Assembly: GCF_010548375.1 (NCBI RefSeq)
Contig: NZ_JAAGLY010000015.1
Coordinates: 175,568-239,567, forward strand
From: Streptomyces sp. SID13726
Lineage (GTDB): Bacteria > Actinomycetota > Actinomycetes > Streptomycetales > Streptomycetaceae
Direction of reading: 5' to 3'
DNA length: 64,000 nucleotides
Shown: one piece after another, positions 43,681-51,826 of the stretch
Position numbering within the stretch: position 1 is the stretch's first letter
Layout of the letters: each line of letters begins with the position of its first letter
Translations under genes and position numbers: made by a program
The notes under the pieces: generated by a model
What the model was told of the DNA's origin: nothing
Database searches by the model: none
Seen by the model: only the letters and a program-made list of their open reading frames with translations

Positions 43681-43803
43681 GGTCTCTTCCGGCAGGGTCG
43701 GAAAAACAGCACCCAGCGCCCTCCTCGACGGGCGCGAGCTCCGGGTCCAACGGCGGCCGGGTGGTCAGGGCACCGAAGAGTCTGCTGCTGTCCGGCCTGC
43801 CAT
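43681..43803 (-). pseudogene. truncated duplicate of the 5' end of the HSL-type esterase gene
   Basis: Roughly 120 bp aligns without large gaps to 48021-48143, the start of the intact esterase, including the ATG, the ribosome site (GGAGAAAAC versus GGAGAGAAC) and the PPLDPELAPVEE coding region. Indels put it out of frame after MAGRTAADSSVP. It is the stump of a second esterase copy lost by deletion, located behind rarA. Confidence 0.75.
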
Positions 43804-43844
43804 CTGTTTTCTCCTTCGGAAAGGATGTCGCGGGCGTCGGCCGG

Positions 43845-45149
43845 TCAGCCGCGTTGCCGGCGGGCGCGCAGATCGGCCCAGCGGCGTAGTCGCTCGGTGA
43901 TCTGGGCTTCGTGGCCGTTGCGGGTGGGCTGGTAGTACGTCTGGCGATGCATGTCGTCGGGGAAGTAGTCGTCACCGGAGAAGCCGTCGGTTGTGTCCGG
44001 GTCGTACTGGTAGTCCTTGCCATAGCCGAGGTCTTTCATCAGCCGGGTCGGGGCGTTGAGGATGTGGGCGGGTGGCATGAGTGAGCCGGTGTGCCGGGCT
44101 GATCGGTGTGCGGCGTTGAAGCCGCGGTAGACGGCGATGGACTTGGGGGCGGTGGCGAGGTAGACGACGGCCTGGGCGATCGCCAACTCGCCCTCGGGGG
44201 AGCCGAGTCGCTCGTACACGTCCCAGGCGGCGAGGGCCTGCTGGACGGCGTGCGGGTCGGCCATGCCGATGTCCTCGTTCGCGAAGCGGACCAGGCGGCG
44301 GGCCACGAACAGCGGGTCCTCGCCGCCGTCGAGCATGCGGGCGAGCCAGTACAGGGCCGCGTCCGGATCGGAGCCGCGCATCGACTTGTGCAGCGCGGAG
44401 ATCAGGTTGTAGTGGCCCTCCTGCGCCTTGTCGTACAGCGGGGCGCGCTGCTGGATGTGGCGGGCGAGCCCGGCGGTGTCCAGGGGTGTCTCGGTGTCCG
44501 GGAGGGCCTGGAGCTGTTCGGCCATGTTGAGGAGGTAGCGGCCGTCGCCGTCGGCCATGGCGATCAGGGCGCGGCGGGCGTCGTCGTCCAGGGGCAGATG
44601 GTGGCCGGTGAGCTGCTCGGCGCGGTCGAGGAGCGTGGACAGGGCGGCTTCGTCGAGGCGTTTGAGGACGAGGACCTGGGTGCGGGAGAGGAGGGCGCCG
44701 TTGAGTTCGAAGCTCGGGTTCTCCGTGGTGGCGCCGATCAGGGTGACGGTGCCGTCCTCGACGTAGGGCAGGAAGCTGTCCTGCTGGGCGCGGTTGAAGC
44801 GGTGGATCTCGTCGACGAACAGCAGGGTGCCCTGGCCGATGCCGCGTCGGCTGCGGGCGGTGGCGAAGACCTTGCGCAGATCGGCCACGCCGGAGAAGGT
44901 GGCCGACACCGGCTCGAAGGCCAGGTTGCCGGCGTCCGCGAGGAGCCGGGCAATGGTGGTCTTGCCGACGCCGGGCGGGCCCCACAGAATGGCGGAGCTG
45001 AGGCGCTGCTGGGCGACCATGCGGCCCAGCGGGGCGTCCGGGGCCAGGAGGTGATCCTGCCCGACGACATCTTTCAGCTGGGTGGGGCGCAGGCGGTCGG
45101 CGAGCGGCCGGGAGGGCTCCTCGTCGAAGAGCGGCAGGGTCGGTTCCAT
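43845..45149 (-). CDS. rarA: replication-associated recombination protein A (RarA/MgsA AAA+ ATPase)
   Basis: A 434-residue AAA+ ATPase: RPTQLKDVVGQDHLL, Walker A GPPGVGKTT near residue 60, Walker B LLFVDEIHR near residue 110, sensor 1 GATTENPSF, arginine finger in LLSRTQV, and the C-terminal MgsA tetramerisation part (HYNLISALHKSMRGSDPDAALYW, YKDYQYD-like KDYQYDPDTTDGF). RarA acts at stalled replication forks. Streptomyces genomes normally carry it in the core chromosome, so an extra copy as cargo on a mobile island is unusual. Confidence 0.93.
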   Translation of the reverse strand: MEPTLPLFDEEPSRPLADRLRPTQLKDVVGQDHLLAPDAPLGRMVAQQRLSSAILWGPPGVGKTTIARLLADAGNLAFEPVSATFSGVADLRKVFATARSRRGIGQGTLLFVDEIHRFNRAQQDSFLPYVEDGTVTLIGATTENPSFELNGALLSRTQVLVLKRLDEAALSTLLDRAEQLTGHHLPLDDDARRALIAMADGDGRYLLNMAEQLQALPDTETPLDTAGLARHIQQRAPLYDKAQEGHYNLISALHKSMRGSDPDAALYWLARMLDGGEDPLFVARRLVRFANEDIGMADPHAVQQALAAWDVYERLGSPEGELAIAQAVVYLATAPKSIAVYRGFNAAHRSARHTGSLMPPAHILNAPTRLMKDLGYGKDYQYDPDTTDGFSGDDYFPDDMHRQTYYQPTRNGHEAQITERLRRWADLRARRQRG

Positions 45150-45243
45150 CGGTCTCTCGGGTCGCAGGCGGACGTGTGCGGACGCGGCCAGCCGTGCACG
45201 GGGCAGCGTCGGCTCAGCCGTTCGTGGGGAAGTTCGCGGCGTA

Positions 45244-45612
45244 TCACCGAGCAGTGGGGCGGTCGCGTCGCGGCAGGCGCTCGGCGGCCAGGTCGTAGGA
45301 ATCCTCGACCACGTCGGTGACCAGCCGCTCGGTGATGCCGGTACCGGGACCGAGGGAGATCCAATGGCGTTTGTCGAGGTAGCGGCCCGGTGTGATCGAT
45401 GCGTGCTTGTGCATGTACGTGCGGGCGTGTTCGGGTTCGCACTTGACCGTGATGATCTGTTCGTCCGGGTCGTTGGTGACGATCAGGAACACCTTGCCCA
45501 CGACCTTGTACACGTCGAGCCCTGGGGTGAAGGGGTAGCCGTGGCTGACGTCGGGGAGGGCCAGGGCCACCTGTCGGGCGGTGTCCTGGAGCCGGTCACC
45601 GGCCGCGCTCAC
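45244..45612 (-). CDS. MmcQ/YjbR family DNA-binding protein, copy 2
   Basis: A 122-residue protein with the family pattern LPDVSHGYPFTPGLDVYKVV, then GKVFLIV, VKCEPEHARTYMHKHASITP and KRHWISLGPG. The GTG at 45612 overlaps the stop of the upstream paralogue (GTGA). MmcQ/YjbR proteins have a CyaY-like double-wing fold and are poorly characterised; DNA binding is inferred for the family. A tandem paralogue of the next entry. Confidence 0.85.
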   Translation of the reverse strand: MSAAGDRLQDTARQVALALPDVSHGYPFTPGLDVYKVVGKVFLIVTNDPDEQIITVKCEPEHARTYMHKHASITPGRYLDKRHWISLGPGTGITERLVTDVVEDSYDLAAERLPRRDRPTAR

Positions 45613-46004
45613 CTGGCCGCCCGCGTGCCGGTGCCGTAGGTGTGCGGGTCGACAGGCCGCTCGGCCTTGGGCAAGTGAGCGACGACGAGCCGGTAGGAGT
45701 CGGTGACGAGCTCCCTGACGAGCTCCTCGTCGACGCCTTCTCCGCTCTCCAGCGTGATCCAGTGCTTCTTGTTCATGTGGTAGCCGGGGGTGATGTGGCT
45801 GTACTGCTCCCGCAGGGCGTGGGCCTCGCCGGGGTCCGCCTTGAGGATCACGACGGGCTGCCCCGGGACTTCGGTCATCAGCATGAACACCTTGCCGCGT
45901 ACCTTGAAGACCTCCCAGTCGGGGCCGAAGGGATGCTCCAGCTGGGATCCGGGGAGTTCCTCCGCGCAGTCGGCGGCGGTCTTGTGCAGGGCCGATCCGT
46001 TCAT
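45609..46004 (-). CDS. MmcQ/YjbR family DNA-binding protein, copy 1
   Basis: A 131-residue protein: CAEELPGSQLEHPFGPDWEV, GKVFMLM, ILKADPGEAHALREQYSHIT and KKHWITLESGEG. About one third identical by eye to the downstream paralogue, with which it is translationally coupled. The pair follows rarA in the same orientation but starts 95 bp and more upstream of it. Confidence 0.87.
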   Translation of the reverse strand: MNGSALHKTAADCAEELPGSQLEHPFGPDWEVFKVRGKVFMLMTEVPGQPVVILKADPGEAHALREQYSHITPGYHMNKKHWITLESGEGVDEELVRELVTDSYRLVVAHLPKAERPVDPHTYGTGTRAAR

Positions 46005-46133
46005 GAGTGGTGTGCCTCCTGAGGTGGTGACGGGCTATGGCATCGAAGGAAGCGGAGGGCGCGCCGCGCGGGCGCGGGGGCACGTCCCATCCTTACGTCG
46101 AAACCAACGAAGAGGGCGGTAGGCTGCGGACAC

Positions 46134-47063
46134 GTGATGGTCGATGAGCGACACTCCGGGCCGAGTTGGCAGGCCGGACCAGCCGCGGTTCCGCTGTACG
46201 GTTTCCAGCCCCCGGTCGGTACTCCGTACGGCCTTGAGGTGAGCACCGTCGAGGATTTCTTCGCCCAGCACGATGACTGGCCGTGGAATCCGCCCCGTCC
46301 GGGCCGTGCCACCTTCCACTACCTCATCGCGGTCACCGAGGGTGAGCTGCTGCATGACGTCGACCACGTCACGCGGACCGTGACCCCCGGCCAGTGGCTG
46401 TGGGTGCGTCCGGGGCATGCCCAGTGCTGGCATTCGCCCGGCGCAGCCCGCGGCGCCTTCATCCTGTTCGAACCCGACGTACTGCGGCCCGACCTCGCCC
46501 GCCTCCTGACCCCGCTCACCGCGCACGATGCCCCCGCTGTGCTCACCCCGCACCCCGACGACACCGCCTGGCTCCAGCAGACGGCACTCCAACTCCTGGA
46601 CGAACACCGCGCGCTGGGGCGCCGCCCCCTTGACGTGCACCATGCCCTTCGCCGCAGTCTGCTCGAATCGCTGCTGCTGCGCCTGGCTAACTCCCCGGGC
46701 ATCGCCCCCGTCGCCACGGCCGGCACGGGCCGCGCCGACCGGTACGGGCGCTTCCTGGACGCGCTGGAGCTGCATTTTCGCGAACTCCACCAGGCCGCGG
46801 ACTACGCCGACCTGCTCGGCTGCTCGGTCCGCACCCTCAGCCGCGCCGCCCGGGACGCCACCGGCAAGGGGGTACGCGAACTCATCGACGAGCGGCGCCT
46901 CCTCGAAGCCCGGCGCCTGCTGGGAACCGCCCGCTGGGACGCCCGGACCGTCGCCGTCCACCTCGGCTTCACCGACCCCGCGAACTTCGGCCGCTTCTTC
47001 CGCGACCGCACCGGCCTCACCCCGGCCGCCTACGCGGCCCGCGAAACAAGGACCGACGCTTGA
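46134..47063 (+). CDS. AraC family transcriptional regulator
   Basis: A 309-residue regulator divergent from the MmcQ/YjbR genes. The cupin-like N-terminal domain has ATFHYLIAVTEGELLHDVDH and GQWLWVRPGHAQCWH. The C-terminal AraC domain has ADYADLLGCSVRTLSRAARD as first helix-turn-helix and VAVHLGFTDPANFGRFFRDR as second, ending TGLTPAAYAA. Two consecutive start codons (GTG at 46134, ATG at 46137) are available. Confidence 0.9.
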   Translation: MMVDERHSGPSWQAGPAAVPLYGFQPPVGTPYGLEVSTVEDFFAQHDDWPWNPPRPGRATFHYLIAVTEGELLHDVDHVTRTVTPGQWLWVRPGHAQCWHSPGAARGAFILFEPDVLRPDLARLLTPLTAHDAPAVLTPHPDDTAWLQQTALQLLDEHRALGRRPLDVHHALRRSLLESLLLRLANSPGIAPVATAGTGRADRYGRFLDALELHFRELHQAADYADLLGCSVRTLSRAARDATGKGVRELIDERRLLEARRLLGTARWDARTVAVHLGFTDPANFGRFFRDRTGLTPAAYAARETRTDA

Positions 47064-47138
47064 CGGAAACGCGGCGAACGCCCCCTTGCCCGTCAGGAGG
47101 CAACGGCTGTCTTCGCCGTCAGCGCGTTGTCGCACCGC

Positions 47139-48143
47139 TCACGCGTCAAGGGCCCGCCGGATGAACTCCTCACGGGTCGCGTCGGAGGCACGCGACACAG
47201 CCGCGTCACCCACCGACATGTCGAACCCGTGGAAACCTCCACCCCACATGTGGAGATCGACGCTCACGCCCGCCTCGGACAGGCGGCCGGCGTAGCTCAG
47301 GATCTCGTCGCGGAACCCCTCGGCCGAGCCGGTGTCGATGTAAGTGCGCGGCAGCCGGCTGAGGTCCTCGGCGCGGGCCGGCGCGGCGTACGGCGACACA
47401 TCCGGGCCGCCGCGCCGCTCGCCCAGTACGGAGGTCCACGCGTACAGGTTGCTGTGGCGGTCCCATACGCCTTCGCGGTCCACCATGCGACTGCTGTGCG
47501 TCTCGAAGCGGTCGTCGAGCATGGGGCAGATCAGAATCTGGTGGCTGAGCCTGGGAAAGGCGCGGTCGCGGGCGAGCAGCGCGGTCCCCGCCGCGAGGCC
47601 GCCGCCACCACTGACTCCGGCGATCAGGAGGCGCTCGGGATCGATGCCGAGGTCGGCCGCGTTCTTCGCCATCCACACCAGCCCCGCGTAGCAGTCCTCG
47701 ACCGGAGCGGGATCGGGGTGATCCGGCGCCAGCCGGTACTCGACCGACACGACGACCGCACTCCCCTCGATCACATGCGGGAGGAGATGACTCACGTGGT
47801 CCCGGCGTCCCCCCATGATCATCCCGCCGCCGTGGAGGCTGAGGATGCCTCCCTTGGGGCCTCGGTCCTCGACGGGGCTGAGGATCAGCACCGTGATGTC
47901 CGGCGCGCCTTCCGGCCCGGCTACCTTGCGTTCCTCCACGCGCACTCTGCCGCCCACCGTCAGAGCCTCCGAATCCAACGCAGGGGAACCCGCGGCGATC
48001 TGCCGTCTGATCTCCAGCAGGGTCTCGTCCGTCAGGGCCGGAAAGACAGCTCCCCGCGCCTCCTCGACGGGCGCGAGCTCCGGGTCCAACGGGGGCCGGG
48101 CAGTCACGGCACCGAAAAAGTCTGCTGCTGTCTGGTCCGCCAT
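47139..48143 (-). CDS. alpha/beta hydrolase, HSL-family esterase
   Basis: A 334-residue esterase with oxyanion motif GGILSLHGGGMIMGG near residue 95, nucleophile elbow GVSGGGG (serine near residue 165), catalytic Asp/His region YIDTGSAEGFRDE and GGGFHGFDM. Hormone-sensitive-lipase relatives hydrolyse short acyl esters. The ATG at 48143 is preceded by GGAGAG. A truncated copy of its 5' end lies at 43681-43803. Confidence 0.9.
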   Translation of the reverse strand: MADQTAADFFGAVTARPPLDPELAPVEEARGAVFPALTDETLLEIRRQIAAGSPALDSEALTVGGRVRVEERKVAGPEGAPDITVLILSPVEDRGPKGGILSLHGGGMIMGGRRDHVSHLLPHVIEGSAVVVSVEYRLAPDHPDPAPVEDCYAGLVWMAKNAADLGIDPERLLIAGVSGGGGLAAGTALLARDRAFPRLSHQILICPMLDDRFETHSSRMVDREGVWDRHSNLYAWTSVLGERRGGPDVSPYAAPARAEDLSRLPRTYIDTGSAEGFRDEILSYAGRLSEAGVSVDLHMWGGGFHGFDMSVGDAAVSRASDATREEFIRRALDA

Positions 48144-48251
48144 CTGTTCTCTCCTCCAAAAACGACGGGCATCGCCGACGCTCACCGCCGGACTGAGGCA
48201 CCCACTGCGCACGATGTGTGCGATGACCCTGTCGGGTCCCGCGATCAGGTC

Positions 48252-49277
48252 TCAGTCGCCCAGGACGACGACGTGCTTGCCCGGCGTGGCACCGGACTCA
48301 AGGTCGGCCTGGGCGTCACGGACCTGTTCCAGCCCGTGGTAGACCTTCGCGACCGGCACGTTGAGACGTCCGGCGGCGATGGCCTGGAGCTGGTGGGCGA
48401 AGACGTCTGCCGGGAGGTCGGCGGCCTCACCCCCGTAGGACGTCAGCCGCACCCCACCCGGGATCATGAACGGGCTGAAGTCGGGGATCGTCCACTGGCC
48501 CGCCAGGGCTCCGGTGAAGCAGACCGTGCCGTGCTGGCGGACGGTGCGCAGGGTGTCGGGAAGGACTGAGCAGCCGACCAGTTCCAGGGCTGCGTCAACC
48601 CCGTCCGGAACCAGCTCGCGCACCTGGTCGGCGAGGGTGCCGCTGTCGACGAGGGGGTGGTCGACGCCCGCGGCCCGCAGTTCCCCCGACCTCGACTCGC
48701 TGCGGGTAGTGGACAGCACGGTCGCTCCGAGGTCCTTCGCGATCGTGGCCGCGCTCAGTCCGACCGTGGAGGTGCCGCCGCGGATCAGCAGCGTCTGTCC
48801 GGCCTTGAGGGCCAGGCCCCGGGTCAGGGACCCGTAAGCGGTCTGGAACATCTCCGGCAGCGCACCGACGACATCCCACGGCAGGCTGGTCTCGAACGGG
48901 ATGGCCTGTGCCGCGGGGACGGTCACGTACTGGGCGTACGCACCGTCGTAGGCCCGGCCCATGCCGCCCATCATCGTGGCCACCTGCTGTCCCGGCCACA
49001 GCCCGCTGTCCTCGTCGGCCTCGTCGACCACGCCGACGCCCTCGATGCCGGGCACCCGCGGGTAGCTGACCTCCGCATCCGACTCGCCCTTGCGGGTGGT
49101 GACCTCGGACTCGTTGACACCGAACGCCTTCACCCTGATCCGCACCCAGCCGGGCTTGCGGACGGGCACCGGGACGTCCTTGATCTCCAGTGCCTCCAAG
49201 CCACCGGGCCGGGTGACGACGACAGCCCTCATCGTCGCCGGTGCGGCGGCGTCGCCTGCTGCTGTCGGTTGGCTCAT
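48252..49277 (-). CDS. zinc-independent MDR-type alcohol dehydrogenase / quinone oxidoreductase
   Basis: A 341-residue medium-chain reductase: MRAVVVTRPGGLEALEIKDV, the substrate-domain motif RVPGIEGVGVVDEA, and the NADPH motif LLIRGGTSTVGLSAATIAKD near residue 165 (GGTSTVG form). It lacks the zinc-binding cysteine/histidine pattern, so a quinone- or enone-type reductase is likely. It sits between two esterase genes on the same strand with gaps of 54 and 108 bp, possibly one catabolic unit. Confidence 0.88.
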   Translation of the reverse strand: MSQPTAAGDAAAPATMRAVVVTRPGGLEALEIKDVPVPVRKPGWVRIRVKAFGVNESEVTTRKGESDAEVSYPRVPGIEGVGVVDEADEDSGLWPGQQVATMMGGMGRAYDGAYAQYVTVPAAQAIPFETSLPWDVVGALPEMFQTAYGSLTRGLALKAGQTLLIRGGTSTVGLSAATIAKDLGATVLSTTRSESRSGELRAAGVDHPLVDSGTLADQVRELVPDGVDAALELVGCSVLPDTLRTVRQHGTVCFTGALAGQWTIPDFSPFMIPGGVRLTSYGGEAADLPADVFAHQLQAIAAGRLNVPVAKVYHGLEQVRDAQADLESGATPGKHVVVLGD

Positions 49278-49331
49278 ACCGAGTACCTCACTCCGTGTTT
49301 TCCCTGCGTCGTCCGTATCGCCCGCCGGCCG

Positions 49332-50768
49332 TCAGGGACGGTCGATGCCCTCCCACAGGTCGAGGACCTGCTGGTAGTGAGCGGTGCCCTCGAAGGGAGA
49401 GTTGCCGACGGTTTCCGAGGTGGGCTTGTCCGTGACCGCGGGCCACAGACGGGAGTGCTCGCCGGTGGCGAAGTCGAGCACGATGTCGCGGATCCGCGTG
49501 TCACGCTCGCCCTGTTCAACGCTGCGGCCCGGCTTTTCCTGGCCGACCAGGGCGTACATCTCGGTGCCGTGCACGGCGGGTGCGCCCTCGGCGGGGCCGA
49601 TCAGGAGGAGGTGGGCGTTCCCGCCGGCGGCGGCGTGGGCCAGGGCGCCGCGGGCGGCGGGGATCGCGAAGAGGTAGTCCGCCATGACCGCGGCGCGGAC
49701 CTCGGCCGGGGTACGGCCGTCCCGGTCGTAGGCGTCGACGATCTTCTGCGCGCGGGAGCGGGAGATGCGCCACCCCGCAACCTCGTCGACGACGCGGTCG
49801 ACGGTGCCCGGGTCGAACCGGTCAAGGTCGTTCGCCACCCACCAGCCCATGTCGTCGCTCGCCATGCTCAGCAGCACGTCGACATCGCGGTGCGCGCCCG
49901 AGGCGAGGACGTCCATGGGGTGGGCGTGCACCACCGCGCCGGGCTGCCCGATGTCCAGGACGACGCCGGTGGCCTTGTTGTCCACCCCTCCGCGGACTCC
50001 GAGGTCCGTCGGGAGGACCTTGCGCAGCGCGTCCCGCAGGGAGAGGGGGTCGAGGTCGAGGAGCTTCTCCGGGTTGTCCGCGACGCCGAGTTCGGTGACG
50101 AACCGGTGCCCGAGTTCCTCGGCCCACCAGGCCGGGATGGAGCGGGCGGGCCCGCCGGAGAACCCGGCCAGTCGCCGGTACAGGCCGTCAGCGGAAGAGG
50201 CGCCGAGCAGCCCGAAGGTGGAGTAGGCGCCGCCGCTGTGGCCGTAGACGGTGACGTTGTCGGGGTCGCCGCCGAAGTGGGCGATGTTCCGCTGGATCCA
50301 GGTGAGCGCGGCGATGATGTCCTGGAGGAAGAGGTTGCTGGCCTCGGCGAGCTTCCCGCCGTACTGCGAGAGCGAGAGCGGGCCCAGGGCGCCGAGCCGG
50401 TAGTTGATGGACACGCCCACCACGCGCCCCGTCGCGGCGAGACCGGCGGCGTTCGAGGTGATCTGTGTGTTCGCGCCGTACTCGAATCCGCCGCCGTGGA
50501 TGTACACGGTCACCGGGAGCGCCGTGTCGGCCGGCTGCTCGGGGGCCCACACGTTCAGGTTCAGGCAGTCCTCGCCCATCCCACTGTCCGCTTCGAGCCA
50601 GTCGCCGCTGTCCGGCTGGATGGAGACGACGCCCTTGCGGTCGTACGGGAGACTCGGATCGAAGTCCGCGACCACGGGGCGGCGATACCGCTCGGCGGTG
50701 GCGTACGGGATCCCCCACCAGGACCGCACCCCTGGTGCAGTCGGAGCCTTGGGCGCGGTCTCGGTCAT
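49332..50768 (-). CDS. type B carboxylesterase
   Basis: A 478-residue carboxylesterase/lipase family protein: GIPYATAERYRRPV, SEDCLNLNV-like GEDCLNLNVWAP, oxyanion HGGGFEYG, nucleophile elbow VTVYGHSGGAYS (serine near residue 180; GHSGG instead of the common GESAG), and a catalytic-acid region near LLLSMASDDMGW. No signal peptide with the ATG chosen, so probably cytoplasmic. It hydrolyses carboxylic esters of unknown identity. Confidence 0.87.
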   Translation of the reverse strand: MTETAPKAPTAPGVRSWWGIPYATAERYRRPVVADFDPSLPYDRKGVVSIQPDSGDWLEADSGMGEDCLNLNVWAPEQPADTALPVTVYIHGGGFEYGANTQITSNAAGLAATGRVVGVSINYRLGALGPLSLSQYGGKLAEASNLFLQDIIAALTWIQRNIAHFGGDPDNVTVYGHSGGAYSTFGLLGASSADGLYRRLAGFSGGPARSIPAWWAEELGHRFVTELGVADNPEKLLDLDPLSLRDALRKVLPTDLGVRGGVDNKATGVVLDIGQPGAVVHAHPMDVLASGAHRDVDVLLSMASDDMGWWVANDLDRFDPGTVDRVVDEVAGWRISRSRAQKIVDAYDRDGRTPAEVRAAVMADYLFAIPAARGALAHAAAGGNAHLLLIGPAEGAPAVHGTEMYALVGQEKPGRSVEQGERDTRIRDIVLDFATGEHSRLWPAVTDKPTSETVGNSPFEGTAHYQQVLDLWEGIDRP

Positions 50769-51170
50769 GGCGTGAGATTCCTTCCGGTGCGGTTCGGGTG
50801 CTTCACACGGCGTATCGGCGGCTGATCGCTCGCGGTGACGCTCTCCAAGCATTCCTTGGACTCCGGCAAATCGCCCGGTGGACAGCGGTCACCCGGTGGT
50901 CATCAGGTGACACTTCGGTCACAAGATTTCGGTGCGGGCCATGAACTCCTCCTACGTGGCCGACGGCCGGATCGTCGGCGAACGACGCCAGCTCGACCTC
51001 CTCCGGGTGAAGCGGCAGATCGATGCCGTACCGGCGTTGTGAACCGCGCAATGCCGGGTGAGCATTCTGCCGTGCGGGATAGCCGCTGCCGGGAAGGGTC
51101 CGTACGGCGCGGTGGCAGATGACGAGGGCCCACACCGGAGCGCGGGCGCCGGCGCTGGTTCACCGCATGA
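50769..51170. other. intergenic region inside the island, probable gene debris
   Basis: About 400 bp without an intact gene. A plus-strand frame around 50940-51042 (MNSSYVADGRIVGERRQLDL and onward to VPAL and a stop) looks protein-like but short, and is not recognised. The region may be debris left when the MarR gene lost its 5' half. Confidence 0.35.
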
Positions 51171-51431
51171 GGTCGGTCTCTCCTTCTTGATCCGGCCACC
51201 GTCGTGATCGACAAGCTGGAGAGCCTGCGGCTGATAGAACGCCGCCCCCACCCCACCGACCGCCGGGCCAAGCAGCTTGTCCTGACCCCGGAGGGCGTCG
51301 AGCTGCGGGAACGGCTGCTGAAGGTCCTGGCCGAGGAACCCCTGTTCGCCGGCCTGACCCAGAACGAGCAGGACGCACTGGAGGGTCTGCTCAAGCGGGC
51401 CCTGTCCCGCAATGAAGCCCTCCAGGCCTGA
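51171..51431 (+). pseudogene. MarR family regulator, C-terminal remnant
   Basis: The frame opens after a stop at 51168 and reads VIDKLESLRLIERRPHPTDR, then KQLVLTPEGVELRERLLKVL and GLLKRALSRNEALQ. This is the recognition-helix end, the wing and the dimerisation helices of MarR proteins. The N-terminal helices that complete the winged helix are absent. It lies next to the right end of the island. Confidence 0.75.
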
Positions 51432-51528
51432 CGGCGTCCGTCAATTGAGGCCCTTCCATCGCGGACATACCTCGGCCCTGCTGCCGTCGCGGACAACGGA
51501 CACGTTCAAGCCCTGTCCATAACTTGAT
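51432..51528. repeat. right end of the island and attR junction
   Basis: Noncoding end segment. Read inward from 51522 it starts TTATGGACAGGGCTTGAACG and continues with TGTCCG, mirroring the left end (TTATG ... TTGAGC-TGTCC). The core CTTGAT at 51523-51528 is part of the ligase codons for Ile-Lys. Confidence 0.65.
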
Positions 51529-51603
51529 TTCGTACGCCCACGACGGGCCTGTCGGCAGCTGCGTCACGGGCCGCGCGAGGGCGACGTCCACGGGCCACTC
51601 CAC
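51523..51603 (-). pseudogene. ATP-dependent DNA ligase, N-terminal piece
   Basis: 27 codons from GTG at 51603: VEWPVDVALARPVTQLPTGP then SWAYEIK, ending with the lysine that ligases adenylate. The next residues, VDGHR, lie 15.6 kb away at 35948. All three pieces together give 27 + 131 + 134 = 292 residues, the normal size of small actinobacterial ATP-dependent ligases. The start is a proposal; no longer upstream homology was evident. Confidence 0.85.
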
Positions 51604-51630
51604 CCCATCAGCCTGCACCTTTGGGACACC

Positions 51631-51671
51631 GGCCGCCTGCTGGCGCACTCCCGCACGGCCAGCAGGCGGCC
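51631..51671. terminator. 14-bp perfect inverted repeat upstream of the ligase start
   Basis: GGCCGCCTGCTGGC at 51631-51644 pairs with GCCAGCAGGCGGCC at 51658-51671 around a 13-nt loop. It lies between the end of the minus-strand gene at 51827 and the ligase start at 51603, and probably terminates the former. Confidence 0.65.
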
Positions 51672-51826
51672 CGGCGGCACGGCTGCTGCGGAACAGCCGC
51701 GCCGCACGGCGCGAGCCCGGCCGCGCAGCGCGACCGGGCCCTGAAGTGGTCTGTGGAGTTCTCGACTTTCTGCTGAGCGTCCCGCCGAACCGCCCGGCTG
51801 TCATCACCCACACGGGCGAAACCCGC

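Larger units (their letters stand above)
35949..51522. mobile_element. 15.6-kb Tn554-like island with three tyrosine recombinases, inserted in DNA ligase gene
   Basis: The two sides of this segment are adjacent codons of one ligase gene (EIK at 51523-51531, VDG at 35940-35948). The left end has core CTTCTG followed by TTATG (35955-35959); the right end reads CATAA (51518-51522) then core CTTGAT, which belongs to the target. Inverted TTATG/CATAA ends with differing 6-nt cores fit Tn554-type site-specific transposition, in which terminal hexanucleotides change between insertions. Three overlapping recombinase genes and a TnpC-like gene begin 44 bp inside the left end. The rest is cargo: TetR/SDR, rarA, two MmcQ/YjbR, AraC, two esterases, quinone oxidoreductase and a MarR relic. 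Confidence 0.85.
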
